Shown one piece after another: positions 25,271 through 34,107 of a stretch of DNA of 64,000 bases (the stretch's first letter is position 1; each line of letters opens with the position of its first letter). The notes below the pieces were generated by a model, which worked only from the letters and a program-made list of their open reading frames with translations, was not told the origin of the DNA and made no database searches. Both the position numbers and the translations under genes were made by a program. The DNA is from a virus: positions 1 to 64,000 of the IMG/VR virus record IMGVR_UViG_3300034102_003517; one strand, given 5' to 3'.

Positions 25271-27091
25271 ATGTCAGAACAAAAATTAACGGTGTGGCAA
25301 AGATTGAGTAGGACTTTTGGTCCTAATGCAACCCTTGACCAACAATCTCCCGTATTCAAATTTGATAAAAAGGAGCTATTAAAGACAACAGATAAATCTG
25401 AGTTTGAAAAAGAAAAATTACAATCTCAGCAGACAATGTATATCGGCCAACAATGGCAAAAAGTAGAAAATAATTTATACCAACAAGCGGTATATTATGA
25501 ACCAACAAGAATGGCGTCATACTATGATTATGAATCTATGGAATATACACCTGAAATTTCTGCGGCATTAGACATTTATTCTGAAGAATCCACAACACCA
25601 GATCAAGATGGACTTATATTAAAAGTTTATTCTGAATCAAAAAGAATAAAATCAGTATTAATCGATCTTTTTGTTAATAAATTGGATATTAACACCAACT
25701 TACCAATGTGGACAAGAAACACATGTAAGTTTGGTGACAACTTTGTATATCTTAAGTTAGATCCTGAAAATGGTATTGTTGGATGTCAACAACTACCAAA
25801 CATTCAAATCGAAAGATTAGAAAAAGGGATGAGGTTTCAACCTGATAAGTACTCACAAGAAATGGAAAACGACGCTTTGAAGTTTACTTGGAAGGAAAAA
25901 AACATGGAGTTCAATACTTGGGAAGTAGCACACTTTAGAATTTTAGGTGACGATAGAAAACTACCGTATGGTACATCGATGCTCGAAAAGGCTCGTAGAA
26001 TTTGGAAACAATTATTACTTTCTGAAGATGCGATGTTAATCTATCGTGTATCTAGAGCACCTGAAAGAAGAGTATTTAAAGTATTTGTCGGTAACATGGA
26101 CGACAAAGATGTTGACCCATATGTACAAAGAGTTGCTAATAAATTTAAAAGAGATCAAATTGTTGATCACTCAACAGGTAATGTCGATATGAGGTATAAT
26201 CAAATGGCGGTAGACCAAGATTATTTCATTCCTGTTCGTGATCCGGCAGCAACCAACCCTATTGAAACATTACCAGGTGGTACGAACTTAGCTGAAATCG
26301 CAGACATTGAGTATATTCAAAAGAAATTAGTTACAGCTCTTAGAATACCTAAGGCTTATTTAGGATTCGAAGAGGCGGTAGGTGATGGTAAAAATTTATC
26401 ATTATTAGATATTCGTTTTGCGAGAACTATCAATAGAATTCAAAAGTCTATGATTGCAGAATTAAATAAAATTGCAATTATTCATCTTTTTTTATTAGGT
26501 TTTGAAGACGAATTAACAAACTTCACATTAGGTTTACACAATCCATCTAAACAATCTGAATTACTTTCAATCGAACTATGGAAGGAAAAAATACTTCTGT
26601 ATAAAGATGCAGTTACACCTATCGCAGACACAGTAGCCCCTGTTTCAGCGTCTTGGGCTAAAAAACATATCTTAGGGTTCTCAGATGAAGAAATAAGATT
26701 AGATATACAACAACAAAGGGTAGAAAGGGCAGTGGCTGCAGAACTTGTAAAAACTGCTGAGAGTATACCTAAAACCGGACTTTTTGATACTATAGACCAA
26801 CTTTACGGTAAAAAAGATGGTGAAGCAACACCTGAAGGAGGTGCGGCACCTGAAGGAGGTGATATGGATATGGGAGGTGGAGATTTAGGCGGAGGAGCCC
26901 CACCACCACCTGAAGGCTCACCATCACCTGAACCTGGAGGGGTAACACCTGAAAGTTTTAATAAAGATGGATTAGATTTAATATTGGAAGATTTGTCATT
27001 ATTTAATTCTGCAGATGTTATAGAATTATCTAAAGGAAGAAACTCGTTGATTGAAATAGATGAAAGAGTTAAATCTTTATTGAATAAGTAA
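25271..27091 (+). CDS. Portal protein (T4 gp20-like)
   Basis: 606 residues. Conserved portal features: MASYYDYESMEYTPEISAAL, IYSEESTT, AHFRILGDDRKLPYGTSMLE, IYRVSRAPERRVFKVFVGN, ALRIPKAYLGFEEAVGDGKNL. The C-terminal 90 residues are Gly/Pro-rich (GGDMDMGGGDLGGGAPPPP), an extension I would not expect in T4 gp20. Forms the dodecameric DNA gate. Placed between terminase and scaffold genes as in T4. Confidence 0.95.
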   Translation: MSEQKLTVWQRLSRTFGPNATLDQQSPVFKFDKKELLKTTDKSEFEKEKLQSQQTMYIGQQWQKVENNLYQQAVYYEPTRMASYYDYESMEYTPEISAALDIYSEESTTPDQDGLILKVYSESKRIKSVLIDLFVNKLDINTNLPMWTRNTCKFGDNFVYLKLDPENGIVGCQQLPNIQIERLEKGMRFQPDKYSQEMENDALKFTWKEKNMEFNTWEVAHFRILGDDRKLPYGTSMLEKARRIWKQLLLSEDAMLIYRVSRAPERRVFKVFVGNMDDKDVDPYVQRVANKFKRDQIVDHSTGNVDMRYNQMAVDQDYFIPVRDPAATNPIETLPGGTNLAEIADIEYIQKKLVTALRIPKAYLGFEEAVGDGKNLSLLDIRFARTINRIQKSMIAELNKIAIIHLFLLGFEDELTNFTLGLHNPSKQSELLSIELWKEKILLYKDAVTPIADTVAPVSASWAKKHILGFSDEEIRLDIQQQRVERAVAAELVKTAESIPKTGLFDTIDQLYGKKDGEATPEGGAAPEGGDMDMGGGDLGGGAPPPPEGSPSPEPGGVTPESFNKDGLDLILEDLSLFNSADVIELSKGRNSLIEIDERVKSLLNK

Positions 27092-27098
27092 TATTTAT
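27092..27098 (+). promoter_or_regulatory. TATTTAT element upstream of ATG 27111
   Basis: Overlaps the end of the portal stop region; 12-base spacer to the start. Confidence 0.4.
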
Positions 27099-27110
27099 TA
27101 AATAAAAACT

Positions 27111-27842
27111 ATGAACACTTTTGGCACTATAAAAACAAAAATAGAAAAAGCATCTATCGGTTTATACGGAAAACCTGAATTTAAATCTTTTTTGAAACAA
27201 TTTAAATCAATGGTTTTAGAAAACAAAGACATTGCTGAGTTATATTATATCTACGATGATTTATCTTCTAACAAGGGTATTAATGAATCTATCGCCGAAG
27301 ATTACATAAATGAAACTGTTGAGTATTCTCAAATTTTAGTTGAAGGTAATTCAAAACATATTACAAAGGTAAGTAATTGGATTGATTCTATTGTATTGGA
27401 ACATACTAATGAATACAAGGATATTGATAATACGATATATAAGAAATCAATCAAAGACCTATCCACGGTTTTAGAATCTAAAAGAAAAATTAAGTCTAAT
27501 ATTATTTTAGAAGAAAAGAAAGAAGATATAATAGAAAGCGTTAACTTACCAATTTCAACAATGGTTAAGGTTGCTGAAGAAAATATTAAATTAGAATTAA
27601 AAAATATTTCAGAATCAGAAAGAAAAGTTATAGAGGAGTTGTCATCTATGTCGGATGAAGAAATCAAAACCGAAATGGACCAACTTAAAGAAAATGTTAT
27701 TTCTAATTTGAAATCTACTTTGAACGAATCGACAGAATCTGATTTAAAATCAACAATAGAAAATACAATCAAAAAAATTAATGAATCACCTTATGATAGA
27801 TTCAATCTTTATAAGTTGAGGGGTTTAAGTCAAGGATTATGA
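27111..27842 (+). CDS. Coiled-coil-rich head protein, possible prohead core component
   Basis: 243 residues, almost wholly helical and rich in Glu, Lys, Ser. Includes several [I/L]-x-E sites (GINESIAED, YINETVEY, KKINESPYD) like those cut by prohead proteases. Located between portal and protease genes, where T4 keeps its core genes gp67 and gp68. Core role inferred from place and composition. Confidence 0.65.
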   Translation: MNTFGTIKTKIEKASIGLYGKPEFKSFLKQFKSMVLENKDIAELYYIYDDLSSNKGINESIAEDYINETVEYSQILVEGNSKHITKVSNWIDSIVLEHTNEYKDIDNTIYKKSIKDLSTVLESKRKIKSNIILEEKKEDIIESVNLPISTMVKVAEENIKLELKNISESERKVIEELSSMSDEEIKTEMDQLKENVISNLKSTLNESTESDLKSTIENTIKKINESPYDRFNLYKLRGLSQGL

Positions 27843-28075
27843 TTAGGTTTTTTAAATCAATGATGGAAGGGGCAAATGGGGGGATTTCCTCTAAAAGGTT
27901 TATTGGTCTTCTTTGTGGATTATCCCTAATTGTAGGATTATTTATATCTATGTTTAGTTGTGGAAAATACGAACCATCATCAACTTTGGTGGATGCTGTA
28001 GGTCTGTTGGCCTTTGGGTGTTTAGGTTTGACTTCAGTCGATTTCTTTACACACAAAAAAGGTGACAACAAATAA
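27839..28075 (+). CDS. Two-helix membrane protein, candidate holin
   Basis: 78 residues. Two hydrophobic segments: FIGLLCGLSLIVGLFISMF (about 21-40) and a second at VDAVGLLAFGCLGLTSVDFF (about 50-70), with a charged C-terminus HKKGDNK. Size and topology fit small phage holins, but no endolysin was recognised in the window. The ATG overlaps the previous stop (ATGA-type) and its stop abuts that of the convergent bS21 gene. Confidence 0.6.
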   Translation: MIRFFKSMMEGANGGISSKRFIGLLCGLSLIVGLFISMFSCGKYEPSSTLVDAVGLLAFGCLGLTSVDFFTHKKGDNK

Positions 28076-28258
28076 CTAGTTATTCTTTTTTTGTAAATAA
28101 GCTGCCTTTTTCTTCTGGTCTCTTTTTGAAACTGAAGGTTTCGTAAACTCCTGTAATTCCCTCAACCTTTCGATTTGTTTTGTTTTATACACTTTAAATT
28201 TATATTGTTTAAGTGCTTGCTCAATAGAGTTAGGGTTTTTTACTGGTACTATAATCAT
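28076..28258 (-). CDS. rpsU: Phage-encoded ribosomal protein bS21
   Basis: 60 residues. MIIVPVKNPNSIEQALKQYK, then FKVYKTKQIERLRELQEFTKPSV and KRDQKKKAAY reproduce the Bacteroidota bS21 pattern (IPVK...ALKRYK...LRxRQxFTKPSV...KAAY). bS21 sits at the 30S platform by the 16S 3' end. In Flavobacteriia it helps hide the anti-Shine-Dalgarno. The gene is the only minus-strand gene in the head module. It is preceded by a perfect Shine-Dalgarno, otherwise absent here, as known for host rpsU in this group, where it allows feedback by bS21-lacking ribosomes. Probably reprogrammes host ribosomes; that is inferred. Confidence 0.92.
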   Translation of the reverse strand: MIIVPVKNPNSIEQALKQYKFKVYKTKQIERLRELQEFTKPSVSKRDQKKKAAYLQKKNN

Positions 28259-28265
28259 ATTTTTT

Positions 28266-28273
28266 TCCTCCTT
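28266..28273 (-). promoter_or_regulatory. Strong Shine-Dalgarno of the bS21 gene
   Basis: Minus strand reads AAGGAGGA; the AGGAGG core is eight bases before ATG 28258. No comparable site was found at other gene starts in the window. Confidence 0.9.
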
Positions 28274-28279
28274 TTGATA

Positions 28280-28310
28280 TAAATATACAAGATTTTTCGA
28301 TTTTTGACAA
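28280..28310 (-). promoter_or_regulatory. Near-consensus Bacteroidota promoter of bS21
   Basis: Minus strand TTG (28308-28310), 20-base spacer, TATATTTA (28280-28287), one base off TAnnTTTG. The same site contains TATTTAT (28279-28285), so host and phage sigma recognition could overlap. Confidence 0.55.
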
Positions 28311-28365
28311 CGATGTTTATTTTTATTATAATTGTATAAAACAAATAAACTTTAAGTTATGAAGA

Positions 28366-28815
28366 ATGAAAAAAGGAAAAACATCGAAATTAAATGTTTT
28401 TGATGATGCTAAATGTTACTATGGTACGGTAGATTCAAAAGAAATGAAATCCATATACATAGTACTACAGACATGGATCCAACCATCAGATGATTATGAT
28501 AATTGGGAAAAAATAACAGGTCATATTAAAAGACAAATACAACACACATTATTAGAAGTATTAGACTTCACATTCTTCGAAAAGAAACAAATAGTCGACT
28601 TAGACTTGAGAACAAGTGGGATACAAAAAGGTAAAAAGAGTTTTTTAAATTTAGAGATTACACTTTTCATTCATAATAAATTTGTAGAATTCAAATCACT
28701 TATTTTAAGAAATAAAATCAAAACACTATTAACTGCAATATACACTGACGATTTAAAAAATTGTAAGTTTTTTACACTTAATAAAACAAAAAATCCAGAA
28801 ATGGTTATTTCCTAA
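28366..28815 (+). CDS. Unknown protein between bS21 and protease
   Basis: 149 residues, mixed alpha/beta (KEMKSIYIVLQTWIQPSDDY, FLNLEITLFIHNKFVEFKSL). No motif recognised. Same strand and module as the head genes; might be a head completion or neck protein. The region 28259-28365 before it holds only the bS21 control elements and AT-rich sequence. Confidence 0.6.
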   Translation: MKKGKTSKLNVFDDAKCYYGTVDSKEMKSIYIVLQTWIQPSDDYDNWEKITGHIKRQIQHTLLEVLDFTFFEKKQIVDLDLRTSGIQKGKKSFLNLEITLFIHNKFVEFKSLILRNKIKTLLTAIYTDDLKNCKFFTLNKTKNPEMVIS

Positions 28816-28822
28816 TATTTAT
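28816..28822 (+). promoter_or_regulatory. TATTTAT element upstream of the prohead protease
   Basis: TATTTATTTAT starting right after the previous stop; 16-base spacer from the first copy to ATG 28839. Confidence 0.4.
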
Positions 28823-28838
28823 TTATTAAAAATAGATT

Positions 28839-29546
28839 ATGAAAATTTTAGGACCGAATGATAGTGGTAAAGGAATACTTGTAGAATGGGATGCTGGATT
28901 CATCAATCCAAATGATGAGAGAAATACCGATATAATAAAAGAATCTTACGGACAGTTAGAACACTCAAAACCTTTTGTGTTCTATGCGACATTACAAAAA
29001 CACGGAGTACCTAACAGAAACGGTAGGGTTTATCCTGAAAACATATTAAGAAGAGAGGCTGATAAGTATAAAGAACTTATTAATAAAGGGATGTCGATTT
29101 CTGAATTAAACCATCCTGAGTCTTCATTAATTGACTTAGATAGAGTATCACATCTTATTACTGACATATGGTGGGAAAACAATGTTTTAATGGGTAAGAT
29201 TAAATTATTAACCACTCCAGGTTTTCACGAAAGAGGTATAGTGTCATCCAAAGGAGATGTTGCAGCAAACATGATGAGACAGGGTGTTACTATGGGTGTA
29301 TCTTCTCGTGGTGTTGGTTCTTTGGTAAAAAAAGGTGAGCAAAATGAAGTACAGGATGATTTTGAATTAATTTGTTTTGATCTTGTTTCTTCACCGTCAA
29401 CGCCAGGAGCTTACCTTTACTTAAACAAGGAAGACCGACCAAAGTATGAAGAAAAACTTGCCGAACATGATAAAAGTAATTTTTCAGGTAGTGGTTTAGA
29501 GAAATCTGTTGACTTAATGAAAAGATTGACCGATTATTTAAAATAA
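28839..29546 (+). CDS. Prohead protease (T4 gp21-like, S77-type)
   Basis: 235 residues. Catalytic His in ISELNHPES (His92) and Ser in VTMGVSSRGVG (Ser155 or 156), plus DLVSSPSTPGAYL, all typical of the T4 gp21 serine protease. It would cleave scaffold and capsid precursors at [I/L]-x-E sites. One such site is present in the major capsid protein here (LINE-A at residue 60). Sits between portal and scaffold genes as in T4. Confidence 0.92.
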   Translation: MKILGPNDSGKGILVEWDAGFINPNDERNTDIIKESYGQLEHSKPFVFYATLQKHGVPNRNGRVYPENILRREADKYKELINKGMSISELNHPESSLIDLDRVSHLITDIWWENNVLMGKIKLLTTPGFHERGIVSSKGDVAANMMRQGVTMGVSSRGVGSLVKKGEQNEVQDDFELICFDLVSSPSTPGAYLYLNKEDRPKYEEKLAEHDKSNFSGSGLEKSVDLMKRLTDYLK

Positions 29547-29557
29547 AAAAACACATT

Positions 29558-29767
29558 ATGGAAGAAAAATATTTTATTGCAAAAATTACAACAGACATGC
29601 CTGATGAGAACACAGGAAAGATTAAAAAAATTAGAGAAGAAAAATTAGTAAAAGGATATTCACCAACTGATGTTGAGGCAAAAGTTACTAAAGTATATGA
29701 ATCATATACAATGGATTGGAGAATTACGGCAATAGTTGAATCAAAAATTGATGAAGTTATTGAATAA
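29558..29767 (+). CDS. DUF4494-like small protein
   Basis: 69 residues. The layout YFIAKITTDM ... REEKLVKGYSPTDVEAKVTKVYE ... WRITAIVESKIDEVIE resembles DUF4494, a small domain I associate with Bacteroidota and their phages. Function unknown. Followed by a terminator, which closes this sub-operon. Confidence 0.65.
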   Translation: MEEKYFIAKITTDMPDENTGKIKKIREEKLVKGYSPTDVEAKVTKVYESYTMDWRITAIVESKIDEVIE

Positions 29768-29794
29768 TTATTAATTATTACTACAAAAATTTAA

Positions 29795-29822
29795 GGGACG
29801 CCAACAGGTGTCCCTTTTTATT
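29795..29822 (+). terminator. Rho-independent terminator
   Basis: GGGACGCC-AACA-GGTGTCCC, an 8-bp stem with one G-U pair, followed by TTTTTATTT. Confidence 0.85.
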
Positions 29823-29881
29823 TATATCTATTTTTTTTTATCTGAAAACCTTAATATAATGATTTTTTTATAATAAGGATA

Positions 29882-29888
29882 TATTTAT
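29882..29888 (+). promoter_or_regulatory. TATTTAT element upstream of scaffold gene
   Basis: TATTTAT after the terminator, 35 bases before ATG 29924. It would begin a new transcript for scaffold and capsid. Confidence 0.45.
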
Positions 29889-29923
29889 CTGTAAAATAAA
29901 CGCGTAACGCATTGCTTAAAATA

Positions 29924-31453
29924 ATGAGTACAGAAAAAACAGGATCGATAGTTGAACAAACCTTATTACAAATTAAGGCTGTTGAAAATGCTATCAGTGA
30001 AAATGCAAAAGGAATACTTGCTTCTACAATGAAACAAGAAATCAGCGAATTAGTTAGAGAGTCTTTAGTAGATTCAAAACAAACAAAAAAACCCCTAAAC
30101 GAACAAGAAGAGCCTGAAATGGAAGAACCTGTAGTTGCGACTGCAGATGACGAAGAAGAAGAGGCTGTAATTGATGTTGAAGACGAGGGGGGAGAACCTG
30201 AATCAGAATATGTCTTTGGTATGGATTCCGAAGATGGTGAAGAAGAAGGTGATAATGAAATGGAAATGCCTCCACTTGACATGACTTCGGCATCACCTGA
30301 CGAAGTTTTGAAAGTTTTCAAAGCTATGGGTGATGAAGATGGAATTATAGTTAAGAAGGATGATGATTATATTCACTTGATCGATGATGAAGATGAGTAT
30401 TTGATTCAAACTGGAGACATGGACGATAATACAGAAGAACCAATGTTGGATTTAGAAGAAAGTGTTATCTACGAAATTGAAATGGAAGAAGGTGATTATC
30501 ACATGGAAGAACAAGAATTTGAAGAAGGTGATTATCACATGGAAGAACAAGAATTTGAAGAAGGTGATTATCACATGGAAGAAATGTACATGGAAGAAGG
30601 AGACTATATGGTTGACTTGGATAATGTACAATTCGGACAAGATGATTTTTCAAATGTTGAAGAAGAATCCATTTATGAAATCGATGAAGAAGATCTTCAC
30701 TCAGTAGTAGAAGCATTTAAAGCAGTAGGAATGGGAATGGGTAAAGTAGGAACAGGAATGGCTAAAACTTCAGTTAATAACAAAGGGTTCAAAGAAGACC
30801 AACCACAAGGCACAAAAGGTGTTGGAATGGGTAAAGCAAGTAAATTTAAATATCCTAAAATTAAACATGGAGTTACTGAAACCGAAACTGAAGAGGCATT
30901 CGAAGGTTGGGATATGGAAGAAGATGTTGATTTGGTAGATATTGAAGCTACTGGAGGTATGATGGAACCTGAAACAACTGAAGCGTCAAGAACTATGACA
31001 TATAGAAGAAGAGCTGAAAGAGACAGAGTGGCAGCACCAAGTCAGTTAAGAAAAGAATCTGTAGAAAGAGAACTTGATTTAATTAAAGAGAAAAACGAAG
31101 AATACAAAAAAGCTTTGAATTTCTTTAGATCTAAGTTAAATGAAGTTGCAGTATTCAATTCAAACTTGGCATATGCTACAAGATTGTTCACTGAACATTC
31201 CACTACAAAACAAGAAAAAATAAATATTCTAAGAAGATTTGATAATGTAGAATCTATCAAGGAATCTAAAACACTTTACAAGTCAATTAAAAATGAATTA
31301 GATGGTAAAGGTGGTGAGATGGTAACTGAGTCAGTTCAGACAAAAGTTAATAGAACACCAGCTAACGGATCATCAACAAACTTAATTGAAAGTAAAACTT
31401 ATGAGAATCCTCAATTCATGAGAATGAGAGATTTGATGTCAAAAATTAAATAA
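29924..31453 (+). CDS. Prohead core scaffold protein (acidic, T4 gp22-like role)
   Basis: 509 residues from ATG 29924 (MSTEKTGSIVEQ); a TTG 12 bases earlier is in frame but less likely. The middle is extremely acidic (DDEEEEAVIDVEDEGGEPES) with tandem EEGDYHMEEQEF repeats, and the C-terminal 130 residues are coiled (VERELDLIKEKNEEYKKALN) ending in QFMRMRDLMSKIK. An L-N-E site near residue 60 and other [I/L]-x-E sites would allow proteolysis. Position between protease and capsid genes matches T4 gp22. Sequence identity to gp22 not claimed. Confidence 0.8.
   Translation: MSTEKTGSIVEQTLLQIKAVENAISENAKGILASTMKQEISELVRESLVDSKQTKKPLNEQEEPEMEEPVVATADDEEEEAVIDVEDEGGEPESEYVFGMDSEDGEEEGDNEMEMPPLDMTSASPDEVLKVFKAMGDEDGIIVKKDDDYIHLIDDEDEYLIQTGDMDDNTEEPMLDLEESVIYEIEMEEGDYHMEEQEFEEGDYHMEEQEFEEGDYHMEEMYMEEGDYMVDLDNVQFGQDDFSNVEEESIYEIDEEDLHSVVEAFKAVGMGMGKVGTGMAKTSVNNKGFKEDQPQGTKGVGMGKASKFKYPKIKHGVTETETEEAFEGWDMEEDVDLVDIEATGGMMEPETTEASRTMTYRRRAERDRVAAPSQLRKESVERELDLIKEKNEEYKKALNFFRSKLNEVAVFNSNLAYATRLFTEHSTTKQEKINILRRFDNVESIKESKTLYKSIKNELDGKGGEMVTESVQTKVNRTPANGSSTNLIESKTYENPQFMRMRDLMSKIK
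30485..30582 (+). repeat. 36-bp tandem coding repeat in scaffold
   Basis: Two complete and one partial, nearly identical 36-bp units starting GAAGAAGGTGATTATCACAT encode EEGDYHMEEQEF. The near identity suggests recent duplication. Confidence 0.9.
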
Positions 31454-31484
31454 ATAAATAAACTCTAAATTAAAAAAAAATAAA

Positions 31485-33311
31485 ATGGGAGCATTATTAG
31501 AATCAGGTCTTGTTGGTAACATCGGGTTGAAACACCTTAAAGTTATCAAAGAAGATACAATTAACAAATGGGATAAATTAGGATTCCTAGATGGTCTTAA
31601 AGGACACATTAAAGAGAACATGGCTCAATTATATGAGAACCAAGCATCTCACCTTATTAACGAAGCGGCTTCAACTGATAGCTCAGGTTCATTCGAAACT
31701 GTAGTTTTCCCTATCGTAAGACGCGTATTCTCTAAATTGTTAGCTAATGATTTAGTATCTGTACAAGCAATGAACTTACCTATCGGTAAATTGTTCTACT
31801 TTGTACCTAAAATCCAAGGTTACCAAGCGGCAGCTAATAACCAAATACAACACTTTCCACCACTTGGTTCACCCGCTACTTTAGTAGGTGATGCTACTGC
31901 AACTCAAGGACAAGGTTACGGATCAACTAGTACATACGGTGGTACTAACTTGTATGACTTATTCTATGAAGGAAATGAGCCAGGATTAGATCCTGCAGGT
32001 TTATTTGACTATTCAAAAGGAGCTTATACGGCAATTACTTCAAGTGCTGTTGGCACTGTAGTTTGGAATGGTTACAATTTAGTGTCTTCTGGTTATTCAG
32101 CAGGTGAGTACAGAAAAGTATTAATCGGTTTATCAGGTTTCTCTAATGCGGGTGCTGGTAAATTAATTGGACCTGATGGTCAGGAAATGGATAATGAAGC
32201 ATTCTTATCTGACTTACAAGTAAATGCTGTACAAGCGGGTGTTAATGGTTTCTCAGGTTTAGGTACTAGTGATATTCTTTTCAGAGTTGTTACTCAAAAA
32301 TATGGTAAAGGTATTGTACAATATGGTACACAAGCAAATACAACTTGGTCATCTACAGGTAACGGAGGTTCTTATGATAACCTTTGTTCACAAGATGGTA
32401 TCATCTATTTAGAGTTGGATCTACAAGTTCCTGCAACTATCGGTACAGGTTCAATTGACGGATATTCAGGGTTCACTTTACCAATTACTGGTCTTGCCAC
32501 TGCAGGAGCTGCGTTTACATGTACATTCAGAAGATACAAAGAATTGGAATTCGAAGATGAGATCGGTGAAGTATCTTTTGACCTTGAGTCAGTTACTGTA
32601 TCTGTTACAGAAAGAAAACTAAGAGCACAATGGTCTCCTGAATTAGCTCAAGATGTATCTGCATTCCACAATATCGATGCTGAAGCTGAATTAACAGCTT
32701 TATTATCTGAGCAAGTGGCGGCAGAAATTGATCGTGAAATTCTTCGTGATTTGAGAAAAGGCGCAGCTTGGACACTTCGTTGGGATTACAACGGATGGAA
32801 AAGAGGTACTACTGCAAATCCATTAACTCAGTACACTCAAAAAGACTGGAACCAAACATTAATCACTGCGATTAACCAAATTTCGGCACAAATCCACAAA
32901 TCTACTTTGAGAGGTGGAGCTAACTGGATCGTAGTTTCTTCTGAAATTTCAGCTATTTTTGATGACTTAGAATACTTCCATGTATCTAACGCTTCACCGG
33001 AGCAAGATCAATACAACATGGGTATTGAAAGAGTTGGTACATTAGCTGGTCGTTACCAAGTTTACCGTGATCCTTACTTCCCACCAAACACAGTATTGTT
33101 GGGTCACAAAGGAACATCATTGTTAGACACTGGTTATGTTTACGCACCGTATGTACCTCTACAATTAACACCTACAATGTATAACCCATTCAACTTTACA
33201 CCAATCAAAGGTATCATGACAAGATACGCTAAGAAAATGGTTAACAACCGTTTCTATGGTAGAATCACAGTTGATGGAGTTAGAACATTTGACTTAAGAG
33301 AATTGAGATAA
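31485..33311 (+). CDS. Major capsid protein (T4 gp23-like)
   Basis: 608 residues. N-terminal propeptide of 60 residues ends HLINE, followed by AASTDSSGSFETVVFPIVRRVF, matching the E65 cleavage region of T4 gp23. Further family marks: LVSVQAMNLPIGKLFYF, VTVSVTERKLRAQWSPELAQD, EAELTALLSEQVAAEIDREIL, GTLAGRYQVYRDPYFP, and the C-terminal RYAKKMVNNRFYGRI. Follows the scaffold gene by 31 bases and is closed by a strong terminator. Codon use looks less AT-extreme than neighbours, as expected for a highly expressed gene. Confidence 0.95.
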   Translation: MGALLESGLVGNIGLKHLKVIKEDTINKWDKLGFLDGLKGHIKENMAQLYENQASHLINEAASTDSSGSFETVVFPIVRRVFSKLLANDLVSVQAMNLPIGKLFYFVPKIQGYQAAANNQIQHFPPLGSPATLVGDATATQGQGYGSTSTYGGTNLYDLFYEGNEPGLDPAGLFDYSKGAYTAITSSAVGTVVWNGYNLVSSGYSAGEYRKVLIGLSGFSNAGAGKLIGPDGQEMDNEAFLSDLQVNAVQAGVNGFSGLGTSDILFRVVTQKYGKGIVQYGTQANTTWSSTGNGGSYDNLCSQDGIIYLELDLQVPATIGTGSIDGYSGFTLPITGLATAGAAFTCTFRRYKELEFEDEIGEVSFDLESVTVSVTERKLRAQWSPELAQDVSAFHNIDAEAELTALLSEQVAAEIDREILRDLRKGAAWTLRWDYNGWKRGTTANPLTQYTQKDWNQTLITAINQISAQIHKSTLRGGANWIVVSSEISAIFDDLEYFHVSNASPEQDQYNMGIERVGTLAGRYQVYRDPYFPPNTVLLGHKGTSLLDTGYVYAPYVPLQLTPTMYNPFNFTPIKGIMTRYAKKMVNNRFYGRITVDGVRTFDLRELR

Positions 33312-33331
33312 TCAATTAAATAATGAATAAG

Positions 33332-33360
33332 AAAAAGGTCAGAGAAATCTGACCTTTTTT
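33332..33360 (+). terminator. Rho-independent terminator after major capsid gene
   Basis: AAAAAGGTCAGA-GAAA-TCTGACCTTTTTT, a 7-bp stem with extended A/T pairing and T-run. Confidence 0.9.
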
Positions 33361-33370
33361 ATTTTAAAGA

Positions 33371-33377
33371 TATTTAT
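33371..33377 (+). promoter_or_regulatory. TATTTAT element, four bases from ATG 33382
   Basis: TATTTAT-TGTT-ATG directly after the capsid terminator; no other promoter is available for this gene, which strengthens the promoter reading. Confidence 0.5.
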
Positions 33378-33381
33378 TGTT

Positions 33382-34107
33382 ATGAACCAACAAGAAAAGT
33401 TTTTTTTATTAAACGAAGTTACCTCAACAAATACAGGGTCAAGAGGAAGTTATGTCGGTCGTTTACAATCAGGAATTAGATATTTTAAAAAGAAAGATTT
33501 AGGTCCGTTTACCGAAAATGTTTCGGACTATAAAAGTCCTGATTTAGAATATGATTCATATGATGGAAAAATGGAAAGAAGTAAAAAACAAATAGGTAAG
33601 AAAGAAAAAATTGCAAAAAAAATCTATAACTATATTAAAAATAACCCCCAATCAACTTTTAGTGATACCGAAGGTAACCCAATAAATCGGTTTCCTGGAA
33701 AAAATACAAATATAGTACCGATTAAAGAATGGGTGGAATTAGATAAAATTAATTTAAATGAAGATTTGGCGGTTTGGTTTGGAACAAAGAAAAAACCTAA
33801 AGGATCAAAACAACCAAAAGGACCATGGGTTAACATATGTAGAAAAGTAGATGGTAAACACCCACCATGTGGAAGACCTGACACATCTAAAGGTGCTTAT
33901 CCTAAGTGTAGGGCAGCTGGTGTTGCTGGTAAAATGAGTGATTCGGCTAAAAAGGCCGCTTGCCAACAAAAAAGAAAGGCCGAGAAAAAAGACACCCAAA
34001 CAGGTAAAGGTCAAAAACCAATTATGACATCATACAAACCAAAAAACAAAAGGACCCAAAATGAGTCCTTAGAAAAAATTATTAAAAATATTTTAAGTTC
34101 ACTTTAA
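33382..34107 (+). CDS. DUF5872-like Cys-containing protein
   Basis: 241 residues. The central part DLAVWFGTKKKPKGSKQPKG, then GPWVNIC, HPPCGRPDTSKGAYPKCRAA and KKAACQQKRKAEKK matches the basic, Cys-containing DUF5872-type domain of large phages. N-terminal FFLLNEV has L10-N11-E12, a possible prohead-protease site. C-terminal helix SLEKIIKNILSSL. Function unknown; likely zinc-binding and nucleic-acid-associated given its charge. Converges with the next minus-strand gene with four bases of overlap. Confidence 0.7.
   Translation: MNQQEKFFLLNEVTSTNTGSRGSYVGRLQSGIRYFKKKDLGPFTENVSDYKSPDLEYDSYDGKMERSKKQIGKKEKIAKKIYNYIKNNPQSTFSDTEGNPINRFPGKNTNIVPIKEWVELDKINLNEDLAVWFGTKKKPKGSKQPKGPWVNICRKVDGKHPPCGRPDTSKGAYPKCRAAGVAGKMSDSAKKAACQQKRKAEKKDTQTGKGQKPIMTSYKPKNKRTQNESLEKIIKNILSSL

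Noticed and set aside
27839-28075. Complete lysis cassette
   Set aside because: Only a holin-like membrane protein is visible; no endolysin domain was recognised nearby.
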